From NCBI RefSeq assembly GCF_032854445.1, contig NC_088298.1, forward strand, positions 4,584,160 through 4,648,159: a stretch of 64,000 bases of DNA, in the 5' to 3' direction. A program made the translations under genes and the position numbers. This document shows positions 22,865 to 34,255 of this stretch, piece by piece. Under the pieces are notes generated by a model. That model searched no databases, was not told the DNA's origin, and saw only the letters and a program-made list of their open reading frames with translations. How positions within the stretch are numbered: position 1 is the stretch's first letter; the number at the start of each line of letters is the position of its first letter. This DNA is from Liolophura sinensis. Lineage: Eukaryota > Mollusca > Polyplacophora > Chitonida > Chitonidae.

Positions 22865-25800
22865 CTGAAAATGGAAAGAATTTTTTCTGTCTAAGCCCTC
22901 CCTTCATACTGCATTATCTTATTAGCATTCATTAATGAAATCTTAAAACTAAACTATTCTATACTAGAACGGTACACGGTTTAACTGTATGCACCTAGAG
23001 CCAAGCCTGCGTCTTTCTGGCATCTCTTCACATGAAGCCTTAACAAAAGTATACTGAATCACATTGAAAACCCTTAAACGACAAACAACCAGCGGAACAG
23101 GAATGTGTTTGTTAAACAAAACAAACAGGAATATGTTTCTTGTCAGTCGACAAACCATAGAATAATATTCATCTGACCAGAATACGTCTGTACCATTCCC
23201 AAATGTTATGTTTGTTTCAATACTTTTTCCTTGATTATAACAAAAATTTCACCAGTTTTACGTTTTCAAGATGACTCAGTATACATGTATACACTTTCGT
23301 AGTTCTGGTGTTTTTTATTGGACGTTTGTCTTGTGATTAGTGACCCGGAACGGGCACTATGGTTGGCATACAAATGCCATGATTCGCGTTTTTGATTGAT
23401 TGATTTTTTTATTTGATTGGTGCTTTACGCCGTACTCAAGAATATTTCACTTATATGACGGTGGCCAACATAACGGTGGGAGGAAAGCGGGCAGAGCCCG
23501 GGAGAAAGCCACGACCATCAAGTGGGTCAGGTGCTAGCAGACTAGAACCGGGTTTGAAAAAGCGACCTCTTTGTTTCATACACGTATAGATCTAAAGAAC
23601 ACATGCATGAGACATTTGGAAGAATTAGTCCAACGATCTAAGCTTCAAGTCCAACATTCGTATGCAACTCTTAGACCATTAAGAAGCGTTCCAAAGTCAA
23701 AAATCGCAAGACCCATTTACAAAACAAACCTGGAACAACATGCAAACTTTGCAGTTTGTAACTGAGTTGTCATTTCCTGGAAAACCCGAATTGGATTAAT
23801 ATAACAACAAAAATGGAGAAAACATTGTTTTAATGTGATTCTGTATTAATTGTCATTCTATATTGAATGTGGCGACAACACAGCATTCTGAGTAATTCTA
23901 TACCAGGGAAGTCTCATGAATAACAACTAACACCACTGCATTTCTTTAACCAAATTCTGCTGAAGCCATGGTGTCATGGGCGTGAAATTTGCTACTGTTT
24001 AAGCATTCACGTGAACAGTTAGAATTAAATCCTAACTGAGGTAAAGAGGGTGATTGGTGACAAGAGGCCATATTTCACCAATCGCCCTCTGTCACACTGT
24101 TGTCGCTGCTCTGGGTTTTCTTTCTTTGCTGTAAGTCTTTCATATTCTCTGGAGCTTATTCCACATGGCCATTTTTTTTCCAAATTCTAATTTTCAATCT
24201 GTTCCATGCAAGAAATTCAAACTGTTATACGTTTATCGTAAATAATTACGACCTTTGAAAACTATTTCAAACTCGTGCATATGGCTTTAAATAACAATCA
24301 AATAAATAAATAAATGGTAAGTCGTTACATGTTTTAAGCCCTGTAGTCCAAAACTAAGCGTTATTTTAATGTCTCTTGATGGAAGCGGTTCCTGGGTTTC
24401 AATATGATCTGTTTGTAGGCCTATTTTAAATCAACTATAGAGGGTCTCCGTGACCGAGATGATTGGCGTGCCAGCGCGGCGCAATGACCCAGGAGCCTCA
24501 CACCATTGTGGCCTCAAGTACAGCCATCAGAGATAAAACGTGTAGTAGCTCGAAGGAATTTATGGCACTTTTTTATCAGGTACAGTTGGATTTGAAGATG
24601 TAAAGTCCTTGGTCGAGTGGGAGGGCGCCAATGACCACTGAACGATTTAGGGCCTGGTATACTTATCAGCTGAATTATCGAGATCTGTAAAGTCTTCTGT
24701 ATCCTTTGTATGCATGGCTTATATTTAATCTGATGTTTATTGATAAGCAGTACATGAGGCTACCTCTGTAGGGCTGTAATTATACGCATACTATAGACCT
24801 CGCGTAAGACGTAAAAAATTGAGTATGGCGAGAAACAAAAATGAGATAAATGAATAAATCATTACATGAGATGCCCACCTTTAAATCGTTCAATAATGTA
24901 CCATTTCCCGTGTAATCACTACCTGGGTTCAAGCTAAATTGACCGATGTTCTCTTGTAATGTGCGAATATAATCTATGCGTCGAAAGAGACATTCGTATA
25001 CAAGCCGTCTAAGCAAGATGTTTGTCCCAGGTCAATAATCGCATGGCCCATTCTCAAAACAACGTTTAACATAAACAATCAAAGAACTGAGAAAGCATAT
25101 AAAGTAGGTATTGCTCCAAAAAAAAAATCATTGCAAGGGTGGTAATAAACAACAGACTACACAGCCGATCAAAATGGTTTTAGGCGGGAAAGGTTCCTCA
25201 TTAGTTATTGATTCATCAAATCAATCGATTAATCAAACGCTTATCAACTACTTACTTCCTCCAGGCGTCTTCAGCTGAGGATTTCCATCAAGGTCATTCA
25301 AGGTCGCCCAGTAATGCTCGTCAGGACTGTAGGTGTGGCTGCACCATTTCAAGAATTTGATTGGCAGAGGATCACGAAGGGTATAGCCAATCATATCCCG
25401 GCTGAATATGGCGTAGGCGCTTCCTTTTATCATGGTAAGGTTAAATGGAGGTTTCATGTTGGTTTTATTCACTACTTTGATCGAACCGGTCATATTTACC
25501 ACACGAGTAAAATAACGCTTTTTCCACCTGCTCGGTAAAACGTTATGATTTTTCCCGATGATGTTCCTGCCTTTGTAAAGTTTCAGCAAATAAACTAATT
25601 CCTTGTTGGACTTCAAAGGCAGTTCCGTGCCCGCTAAATTCAGCAAATATTTCCAGTCTGTGTACCTATGGTAAAGGTCCTCCATGCAGTTTAGGTCGGC
25701 CTGCAGCCTGGTGAATCCACCATAGACAACCACTTCCAGCTTGGAGGCCACGAACACGTTGTCAAAACAATCTGCTATAGCTTTGATGGCAGCGTGTAAG

Positions 25801-26390
25801 TTTTTACTGGATTTCTGGTCAACATGGATGCAGTAATAATTATTTGGCCGGTAGATGGCGCGCAGTAGTCGTTCAAACTGGTCAGCGTGCTTGTGAATGG
25901 TTATGCTGTAAGCCAATGGGAACTCAGCTTCCTCTTCGGGCACGTGTCTAACATAACCTCTTGCTTGTATGTAGGCCTGACATCTACTGGCTGCTTTGAC
26001 GAAGGACGCCTCTGGCACATGCTTATATGGAAACTTTGAATGAAAGGTTTTAACTTTTTTTTGCTCTTCTGGATCTCCGAGAAAAAGTCTCGTGCAATTA
26101 AATTGTTGATAGATCACAGGTTTTAGTAGATAATTGATTCTTTTTACATTTTTTATTTCCGACACGCCTTCACGTGTCGGAGCTATTGACGTCTCTGTGT
26201 CTCTGTTTGGCTCAAGCACGTGACTTTCGTTTCCGGTTTCTACAAACAGTATCTGTCTTAAGTCATCCCGTTTTTGAATTTTGCGATCATCAGTTTTGAC
26301 GTTTTTCTCAAGTAATTTAGCCACATTGTAGAAGATGATGCCCGGTAGACTTAAAAATATGGAAGAGATAAAAAGTCTTTGAATTTTCAT
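22578..26390 (-). CDS. Core-2/I-branching beta-1,6-GlcNAc transferase (GT14), two coding exons
   Basis: Coding exon 1 runs 26390-25256 and coding exon 2 runs 22864-22578. The donor (GGAA|GTAAGT) and acceptor (TTTTCAG|ACTACT) join in phase 1, giving about 473 residues. The protein starts with a short basic stretch and a hydrophobic signal anchor (about residues 5-22), as in type II Golgi enzymes. A variable stem follows, then the GT14 domain: FPLAYSITIHKHADQFERLL (about 157-176), NYYCIHVD (184-191), FDNVFVASKLEVVVYGG, ADLNCMEDL and WKYLLNLAGTELPLKSN. TYSPDEHYWATL (353-364) holds the family's catalytic Glu (here E358). Exon 2 supplies CAGKNVHKVCLYGVKNLPWL and VANKFD near the C-terminus. Many conserved Cys are present, along with Asn-X-Ser/Thr sites at 98, 299, 308 and 317. 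The family adds beta-1,6-linked GlcNAc to mucin core 1 or poly-LacNAc chains in the Golgi. The exact acceptor (GCNT1, 3 or 4 type) cannot be assigned. The intron is about 2.4 kb and contains a SINE and a dispersed repeat. Confidence 0.9.
23404..23563 (-). mobile_element. SINE family A, in the GCNT intron region
   Basis: Tail and body as far as ACGACCATC, after which the sequence diverges (AGTGGGTCAGGTGC). It lies inside the intron of the GT14 gene. Confidence 0.75.
23865..24150 (+). repeat. Dispersed repeat R1, unexpanded copy in the GCNT intron
   Basis: Same order of blocks as 3320-3620, with one GACAAGAGGCCATATTTCAC unit at about 24058 followed by CACACTGTTGTCGCTGCT. Confidence 0.72.
24440..24527 (+). 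mobile_element. SINE family A, head only
   Basis: GGGTCTCCGTGACCGAGATG, GCGCAATGACCCAGGAGCCT; only the tRNA-derived part, in the GCNT intron. Confidence 0.6.
25256..26390 (-). CDS. GCNT-family coding exon 1
   Basis: 1135 nt (378 codons plus 1 nt) coding the signal anchor, stem and most of the GT14 catalytic domain. The reading frame runs five codons' worth of sequence past the true splice site before a stop (GSK, stop), which is why the donor at 25255/25254 is needed. The start was chosen as the first ATG before the hydrophobic anchor; no in-frame alternative keeps the anchor. Confidence 0.88.
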
Positions 26391-26432
26391 TCTTCTTCAC
26401 GGACCGGCAACTGTCAGCGTCGCGCATTGATA

Positions 26433-26590
26433 TTTGGCGCCAAAAAAGATTGTACTGGTTGCTAGGCGTGTTCCGTGTGGCACACTTTGTGGCTGGGTGA
26501 GTGATCATTCGTGCTAACTATTGTTGCTAAGAGCAACAGCCTGATGCAAATCAGTTTTGTTTCGATATCTGAAATTGGTTGCTAGGCCTG
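26433..26590 (-). promoter_or_regulatory. Putative promoter of the GCNT gene: E2F-like palindrome and X-box-like motifs
   Basis: Just upstream of the start codon lies the perfect 12-bp palindrome TTTGGCGCCAAA (26433-26444), which matches an E2F site. GGTTGCTAGGC follows at 26457 and again at 26577. Between them is GTTGCTAAGAGCAAC (26523-26537), a perfect inverted repeat with a 3-bp spacer that resembles an RFX X-box. The motifs are seen directly; binding and function are inferred. Confidence 0.35.
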
Positions 26591-26599
26591 TGGACGGGA

Positions 26600-28387
26600 C
26601 ATTAACTTTTGGCTGAATGTCACCCACCAATCACATTGCCGGTTACATCTGAAAAGGAAAAATAGATTCCATTGACATACATGTTATCATTTGAATACTT
26701 TTTTGTGTGTGTGTGAATACAGTTTATTGGCAAAGTTGAATCAAAATAACCCGAAAATGTTAAATAATTGTTTTCATTACAATTTGCTGATGATTCACTG
26801 CATGAAGAAACATGAAATAAAAACAGTTAGCCAACATTTATTAAAGAAGGTAATATTTATGTTTGTCCTCGTGTATATCACAGATAAAAATTTTAAAAAA
26901 TAAACAAACAATAAAATTAGGATACATTGCTTGAGTCAGAAAAACTGTTTTGATTTTTATTTGTGTGTGAATGTTTTCCTACAGGAACAGCTAGAACTAA
27001 CTGAGTTGTCAAGGGTCACTTCCGGTCTGTATCCGACCCATTTCCGGTTCATCTCACAAAGTAGAAAAGGCGGAATTAAGAATGGGAAAAGTAGGTCTAC
27101 ATTTCTCCGTCGTGGTTAATATACTTCTGCAAGCTTCAGAGAAAAAGCTGTCTAATTTGAACGAAAAACTACAAAATATAACAATATCTACACGTATTAC
27201 AGTTCCAAAACTGGAAATACTGGAATGTAGAAGATAATCTGTGTATCTGTAAATAAAAAAAACATATGCTTTTAGTACAGATGTTTTATGTTTGAAGTTC
27301 TGTCAATTAACTGGGGCTGTGAACACAAAAGCACTGTGCTAGAGTCTCCCCAAGATCACATGATTGCTCTGTCACGTCGCTTTAAAATGAAATCAGAAGA
27401 GGAAAAGACTGTTATTAAGATAATATATAATTATTATTATATTATTAAGAAATATTTTAGCTTCTATACTGAATACAAAATTTCATTACAGAAAAATTAA
27501 GTTAAACAGAGTAATCATTAAATAAGTTACTATTTAATAATATCTTTTATAAGTTCCTTTAACTACAGATACGTTTCCCTCACAGAAAAACTCTAACGGT
27601 GCAAAAATAGAATAACATTAAGCTAATACAGAATTGCTAAAGTGTTATAGTAACGGAAGGTATAATTACAGTAACGGAACGGAATTTCATTAGAATCATC
27701 TGAGCTAAATCATGAAAACAGTTTTGAGTTGATGTATACGGTCATAATAAAATTATGAAAATAAGATTTGAAGCTTCTATTTAATCACTGTAGGAATCAG
27801 TTTTGGGTTAATCTACCGTATATAGTCTGCTAAAGTTTGTGTACAAATATTCACGTTATTAATAAACAAAATAAAAGGTACTCTATGTAAATATAATATA
27901 ATGTTCCGCATACATTTAAAAGGAACAATTTATCAACTACACTGAGACATATAATGTAGGAAGCAATATAGGATAATATATATTTGAGATATAGGAATAT
28001 AGAATATAGGGTCAAATATAATTCAAGTTATAAGTTTGAATGCAAATTTCAAAATTCACCCCAAGCGGGTGCAAATGCATACATGTTTTTGCAAAGCCGC
28101 TGCAGGGTATTGGTGTTTTTTTATGTTTTTTTTTTTTTTTTGACAATTTTCGCGTCGTTAACAGTCTAATTGTATTTCTTCATATGTATTCAGTGTGTGT
28201 GAATTCACATTTATACTGTCTTATTTCTGACAAAAATGGGCATGAAATAGAATATTTTCTACTTAAGTAGTATATATATTCCAGGGTCCGTGTTTACCAA
28301 ATATCCTAAGTTTTAGGCCAAAAATTCAAACGCAGGTGCAAATAAAATGCTTTGATCTAGAAAGATTAAAATTTGTACACTACTAAC
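26600..28387. other. A/T-rich intergenic DNA, no gene seen
   Basis: Very A/T-rich, with poly-T at 28128; only short frames. Confidence 0.6.
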
Positions 28388-28446
28388 GTAACACTGGATA
28401 TATATATAAGGGAATGAGGCAGCTCATACACAATCCACTGGATGTA
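28388..28446. repeat. 59-bp direct repeat, copy 1, at the 3' break of the gypsy fragment
   Basis: Starts GTAACAC and contains GGGAATGAGGCAGCTCATAC; nearly identical to 30241-30299. It abuts the truncated reverse transcriptase exactly. Confidence 0.8.
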
Positions 28447-30258
28447 TTCGAGACCATTCATATAATCCCCACGGGGTGACAAATGCAGTCATATGACGAC
28501 ACTCTGGCTTGATGAACCCCTGGTGGTAGGCCTTCCCTTGATCGAGTACTGTGAACCAACTGTTACCTCCCAAGCAATCAGGGGCATCCTGTATCCTGGG
28601 TAATGCCTGGCGGTCTCTGATGGTCTTGCTGTTAAGAAGGCGATAATCTATGCAAAGACGTAGGTCTCCATTCTTCTTGCGTACGCAAACCGTCGGCGAG
28701 GAGTACCGTGACTTCGACTTCTTGATCCTTCCCTTCTATATTAAGTTTTGCAAATATTCCTTAACCTCTTGGTAGAGAGCTCGTGGCATAGAACAGTAGG
28801 ACTTCTGCACTGTTGTGTTATCATATAGCTTGATATCCATCTCTAAATCTTGTCAGTCCTTGAGAATGCGTCCGACTCCTCATTAAGCATCTCCATGACT
28901 GGACGTTTCTGTTCTGCGGACATCCGGGTGATAGACAAATCCACTGGAACTTGCCATCCATCTTCTGAAGTCTCAGATTTACTCGATTCTAACGCAATGG
29001 ATGAGACTACAGGAATGATCTTCTCAACCATCTGCAAACTACCAGCTTCTGTCCTTCCCTTTAGCACAATTTTATGCTTCGTTGGGTTGCAAATTAAAAC
29101 ATCTACTTTACCATTACCCTTAATCTCTGTTTGGAGCTCTGTGTCCAGCTTTGGTTGCAAATAAACAAGTTCACCTTTGTCGACCAGTCCATTTGGCATA
29201 TTACAGCTGACAACCACCGAATTCCTAGATGGAAGCCTTATCCTACGTCGTGGGGTCTTTACTACACATTCCGTGTCTTCACCTTCTCTCAACAGTTTGA
29301 CAATTTTTGTTGCTTTTTTCTTGAGATATTCCGGAAGCGCCATCTGGACGGAAGATACTAAATGACACAGCACATTTCCAGGGTCGCTACTGCTCTTAAC
29401 ATACTCCTCAATGGCACTGAAACCAACTATAGGTGTGGTCAGTCCAGATTCGTTAGTCACTTACATCGATACTTTCAGTGGGCTAATGCAGTCCTTATCA
29501 CCAGCAAATCGGAAATCCACTAAAACCCAGCCCTTGTAGGTAATAGTTGAACCACTTGCTGCTTGAAGCTGGAATTCCTCGCTAATAAGTTCAGAGAGAT
29601 CTTGCAATTTGCGACCTAGGAAACTCTGTATCAGCCAATTGTAGGGAACTATACACACCTGGGAACCAGTGTCCCACAGAACCTCGGTTGATAGTCCATC
29701 CAAATGCAGTTCAAGAGACATTTGCGTCCAATCAATTGTGCAACACTCTTCCCATGACGAATGTGTCGTATCCCACCCTTATTGCCTGGAATTCCTGTAA
29801 TCTCGTTGGCTGACACACTTTCACTGGAGTTAGTTTGCACTCTAACGACATGTCCTTGATTGCGATCCACAGGTTGCAACTGGACCCTCAGCGGCAACCA
29901 TTTTCAGTTTCCCTGGTTTGCTTTGACTATAACTCTGCAACCTCTGGCAAAATGTTCTGAACTCCCACACTTGAAACAGTGAGAGCAGGACTCTCCTTCA
30001 CCTACCGCTTTGCATTTGGGACAACCTGGATCCTGTGACTTGCTGTTCTTTCTTCTACTTGACTTTCGATGTGAAGTACTGTCTGGTGAAGCAGTTGCAC
30101 CGTGGCTTTTTTTCAATATGCTTTAAACGACCATTAATTGAAGCTAAGGCGACTTTCAGCTCATCCATAGCCAAGGGTAACTTCCCTGGCTTTGGTGTTT
30201 TCTTTGAGTTGGCCGAACCCGAGGGCTCAGCGTAACAAATGTAACACCGTATATACAT
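28441..30258 (-). mobile_element. Broken Ty3/gypsy-like gag-pol fragment
   Basis: Read on the minus strand, the order is as follows. A basic gag tail comes first, with a CCHC zinc knuckle (CFKCGSSEHFARGC, about 29.94-29.98 kb) and a nearby CPKC...CSHC pair. An aspartic protease with LWDTGSQVCIVP (about 29.66 kb) follows, then a linker, then reverse transcriptase with VCVRKKNGDLRLCIDYR, SWFTVLDQGKAYHQGF and TAFVTPWGLYEW (28.45-28.73 kb). It ends abruptly after YEW, before the catalytic YxDD box; RNase H and integrase are absent. Breaks seen: a frame change before the protease, an in-frame TAA at 29463-29461, a frame change near 28.85 kb and another in-frame TAG near 28.74 kb. It is a dead remnant. 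A 59-bp direct repeat borders both ends. Confidence 0.85.
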
Positions 30259-30299
30259 AAAAGGGAATGAGGCAGCTCATACACAATCCACTGGATGTA
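30241..30299. repeat. 59-bp direct repeat, copy 2, at the 5' side of the gypsy fragment
   Basis: Same length and nearly the same sequence as 28388-28446. On the minus strand it lies just before the gag remnant, so it may be part of an LTR or leader. Confidence 0.8.
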
Positions 30300-30339
30300 C
30301 AGGACATCATATATCGACTCCCTCTGGAAATACCTGCAA

Positions 30340-30432
30340 CAGCAATATTTCCAGTAAAGAAACAGAGAAGGCAAAGCCACTTTGTTCCTTCCAAAATCAA
30401 CGTCCGGCGAGTGCCGAAAATATTTATTACAG
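30340..30432. repeat. LTR-like direct repeat, copy 1
   Basis: About 80-90 bp containing GAAACAGAGAAGGCAAAGCC and AAAATCAACGTCCGGCGAGT; repeated at 30815-30900 with few changes. It may be a partial LTR of the neighbouring gypsy element, since it lies just upstream of gag on the minus strand. Confidence 0.7.
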
Positions 30433-30814
30433 TTCAAACTTACATTCTAATCAAAGTAGTAACACCATACGAACATAACAGGCTTCCATACTTCGTCACT
30501 TGGTATTTTGTGTACAGTCCATCTTATCCATTTAGCTCTCTCAATGTCACAGTGGTTAATTATCAGTATCAAGAAACATTATTTAAAGCAACTATCAATA
30601 TAGTAAGCAACCGAAATGCGTTAGTTTATCAAATCTAGACAACACAAAGTTTTTACAATGGCGCTACCATGGTAACGATCGTTAATCGCCTGAAACTTCT
30701 GTTATGTCAAAATACTAGTTTACTCAATGAAACAACCAAAATAACGTTACAGTTTTTTCCGAAAGCATTAAATGTCGTATTTGGCACATAGTACAATGAT
30801 AAACATACCTGCGA

Positions 30815-30900
30815 CAGCAATATTTCCAATAAAGAAACAGAGAAGGCAAAGCCACGTTGTTCCTTCCAAAATCAACGTCCGGCGAGTGCGCCGACAATTG
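30815..30900. repeat. LTR-like direct repeat, copy 2
   Basis: Second copy of the 30340-30432 sequence, 475 bp away in the same orientation. Confidence 0.7.
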
Positions 30901-32477
30901 TTGCAAAATTCGTAACTTACACAAAAGAGAGTTAGCGGAAACGGACTACTAAAAATAATAATATATTCAGCGTATGTGTATATTTAAGAAAACGAAAAAT
31001 GTATAGATGGGGGGCACTACAACACTGCCTTACACCAATCACAATTTGGACTCTTTCCTGTTCTTCCTTTGGCTTTAGAAGGACTTGCAATGTGATGACT
31101 TAAGTCAAGTTGCTTGATAAATAAAGCGAACTTCTAGATTTAAGTCAAAATTTCAGTCATTAATGTTGGTTGGTTCCTATCCGTTATTTTAGATGAAATT
31201 TGTTTCACGATAACTTACCCAGAATTTACGTTGTCGAGCAAAATATACTGACCTTGTTACGCAAGAAATAACCATTTTAAGGTCATATGAAATTCTGGCT
31301 AATCTGTGAGATAACGTTGTGACCCCGGGGCCAGGATTACCTAAGTTTTTTCAAGCCACTTAGTACTTAATAAATAACAAGACGAAATTCTACAAACGTT
31401 CCCTGTTAAATTATGACAAGATGTTATTTATTTATTGACAGTTAATATACAGAAAATACACCTGAAAAGCTAAGCAATATTGATTACTTAGTTTTTGTAC
31501 ACCCACAACGAAAATTCAGCTTGTCGTGGCAGTGAATACGTCACCAACACAACAATCACAGAAACAAAATCAACCTAATTTTATTTATTGTTAATTTGAT
31601 TCGTGTTTCACGCTGTACTCAATGAAATTTCACCATAGAATTATGGTGGGAGGAAACCTAGCAGAGCCCGGGATGGTGGGGGGTGGGGGGACCATGACCG
31701 TCCACAGGTTGCTAGAAGACCTTCCCACGTACGACCGGAGACAAAATCATCCTGTAAGAAGCATTCGTTTCAGACTTTGTAGACTCTCTCATTTAATGCA
31801 GAATTCTTTTGTATAGAACTCCAACAGATTGCACCAAACCCCTTAAACTATGCGCTACAGCTGAAATAGTGCTACACGTAGCCTACATCTATATCAGTAT
31901 TAACTTTGAAGAATGGCTTTGACAGGGAAACTACTTGACATACATTTTACTTGTATCAGCAAAACAAAATCCCTTCATCTTCATAAACATTGCCACTTGC
32001 ACTGATGGAAAAGCTTCATATTAAAGAGGATTTCCAAGAACAGAAAGTGGAAAGCAGCGAACAAAAAAGGGGCAAACTTACGTGATGTTTTCGCAGAACT
32101 GAGTAGCGGCAGGATAGAGGATGAAGAACCAGTTCTTTTTTTTTCTTCTCCGTGAATCTTGCCGTTGTAGTATGTAAGGTTGACACTGTCCTCTTGTGAC
32201 TGCGGTAGAAAGGTCGAGTGGCTTGGGCACAGCAGAGCCGGAAAAAGAAGCTAGAATTGTTCATTTTCGAGCAAAGCACTTGGATAGTTAAGTGCCAACA
32301 GATCCAACACCCTGTGTCCTGAATATAGTGTGCCCGTACATTTTTCTCGTAATTGGGAATGTGTAGGGTATATACCAACCTATTTTCTGAGGCCTCATTT
32401 TACACATATGATTTATTACGGATGACAATAAGCCCATGGAGTGGTTTAAGGCGCTCAACTCTTATTGGTTAATCGGC
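30901..32477. other. No gene seen
   Basis: A/T-rich, with one family A SINE at 31580. The frame at 32016-32378 (minus) shows no family resemblance. Confidence 0.5.
31580..31746 (-). mobile_element. SINE family A, head missing
   Basis: Body and tail with an inserted G-rich run (GGTGGGGGGTGGGGGG) in the middle. Confidence 0.78.
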
Positions 32478-32790
32478 CCCGATAGCACAGATGGTAGAGC
32501 TCCCGCTTCGGGAGCGGTAGTTCCAGGGTCAATCCTGGCTCGAGTCACACCTAAGACTTTAAAAGGGAAGTTGTAACTTCCTCGCTTGACGTTCAACATG
32601 AAGGGGATAGTGCAACGACTGGTTGACCTGTTTAATGGCTTGGGCGGGCGTCTCAGTGAAGCAGCACTATAAATAAAAGAGCGGTGGAAATCCGTACGGC
32701 AACAAGGAGGCACATTACATGCACTCTAAGGATTCCTTCGTTGTCTGAAAAATTAAGTACGAGGTTAAACACAAAGTACTCACTCACTCT
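32478..32790 (+). mobile_element. SINE family B, full-length
   Basis: tRNA-like head with an A-box-like TAGCACAGATGGTAGAG and a B-box-like GGGTCAATCCTGG. The body contains CAACGACTGGTTGACC and GTGAAGCAGCACTATAAA, and the end is GTCTGAAAAATTAAGTACG, GGTTAAAC, then CACTCACTC. It is a different SINE family from A. The head looks like a tRNA but is not an intact gene. Confidence 0.8.
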
Positions 32791-32866
32791 TATTGGATAT
32801 ACACGCGAGGCACGGGTTCATTACCGACATTGGACAGGGAATTTCTAGAATTTCTGTACTTTGCTT

Positions 32867-33102
32867 CATTTATTTATTTGATTGGTGTTTTACGCTGTAC
32901 TCAAGACTATTTCAGTTATACCACGGCGATCATAATTATGGTGGGAGGAAACCGGGCAGAGCCCGGGAGAAACCCTGAACTACCCACAGGATTGCTGGCA
33001 GACCTTCTCACGTAAGGCTGGAAAAAAAGCCAAAGCATTGCTGAGGGGCTCCTGGATCATTGCGCTGCGCTTCCACGCTAACCAACCCGGCCACGGGGCC
33101 CC
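32867..33102 (-). mobile_element. SINE family A, full-length
   Basis: Complete from TTTATTTATTTGATTGG to the head (GCCACGGGGCCCC); lies 77 bp from the family B copy. Confidence 0.85.
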
Positions 33103-33907
33103 TATAATTTTGTACTCCTAGTTTTCGAGAGGCCTTGGTAACAAAAATAAACTGTGGACGGTGCTTGTGTGGCCGTCTAGCGTCGGAAAGTCCTGGTCAG
33201 CAACTAGCCAAAAGTGATTTATCTCGGGTACACATGCTTCCTCCACCCTTAAAACTGACAGCTACAGCCTAAACAGTTTTTACAAACCTCTTAGAATTGA
33301 TGGATGGAAAGAACGGAGTCACAAAACACAAGATATCTGGATTAGGTCCCCTGCTATTTATAAGCTTAATTCTCAGATGTTGAGAAAAATTCCTAAAACG
33401 GATGTTTTAGTAACATCTGAAGAAAACTGGGCTCACAATATTACTGAGTGTTAAAAATATTTTCCAGGACTGACTGACTGCCTAAGCCAAACATGTAGCC
33501 ATAAAAAAAGATCTTAGGTGAATTTTCTATTCCATATATTATATTTTTATATTTTTGGTACTATGCCAAAGGCTTGCATACAACTTACTCCAGACTTGAC
33601 TTGAAATTTGTAAGGATATAGCTATAGTACAATCTCGGTGCAAATTTGTAAGGATATAGTTTCTTTTTTCAAAGCTATCCTATTCAAGGAATGTACAAAC
33701 CCGATGCAATATTAGGTCTCAAAAGACAACCATTTTAAAGATATCAACTTCTTCTGGTATAGATGTACACAAACTTCATTATGCATTTTTCTAAAAGTTT
33801 CTTAATCTAATTCGTTTGCATATTAATAAGACAGGACAGGTGTGATCATAAATGTGTACTAAATGAAGATTTAATTAACACATCTGGTTAGAGATGTCAG
33901 AAAGTTA

Positions 33908-34255
33908 TTCAGGTTGATGAACAAAGAGGTCTAACCAGCCATTTTACAGGCTGATGAACAAAGAGGTCTAACCAGCCATTTTACAGGCTGATGAACAAAG
34001 AGGTCTAACCAGCCATTTTACAGGCTGATGAACAAAGAGGTCTAACCAGCCATTTGACAGGTTGATGAACAAAGTGGTCTAACCAGCCATTTTACAGGTT
34101 GATGAACAAAGTGGTCTAACCAGCCATTTTACAGGCTGATGAACAAAGAGGTCTAACCAGCCATTTTACAGGTTGATGAACAAAGTGGTCTAACCAGCCA
34201 TTTTACAGGATAATGAACAAAGATGTGTATCCAGCCATTTTACAGGCTGATGAAC
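33908..34255 (+). repeat. 37-bp minisatellite
   Basis: Nine units of CTGATGAACAAAGAGGTCTA plus ACCAGCCATTTTACAGG. Variants are AAAGTGG versus AAAGAGG and GTTGATG versus GCTGATG. Confidence 0.9.

Noticed and set aside
28441-30258. A functional retrotransposon
   Set aside because: In-frame stops, frame changes, no YxDD box, no RNase H or integrase; a remnant.
32478-32550. A real tRNA gene
   Set aside because: The A- and B-box-like blocks are followed by a SINE body and tail, the B box is degenerate and no full cloverleaf is apparent.
33908-34255. Regular repeats that could suggest a CRISPR array
   Set aside because: Units are directly adjacent with no unique spacers, in an animal genome; an ordinary minisatellite.
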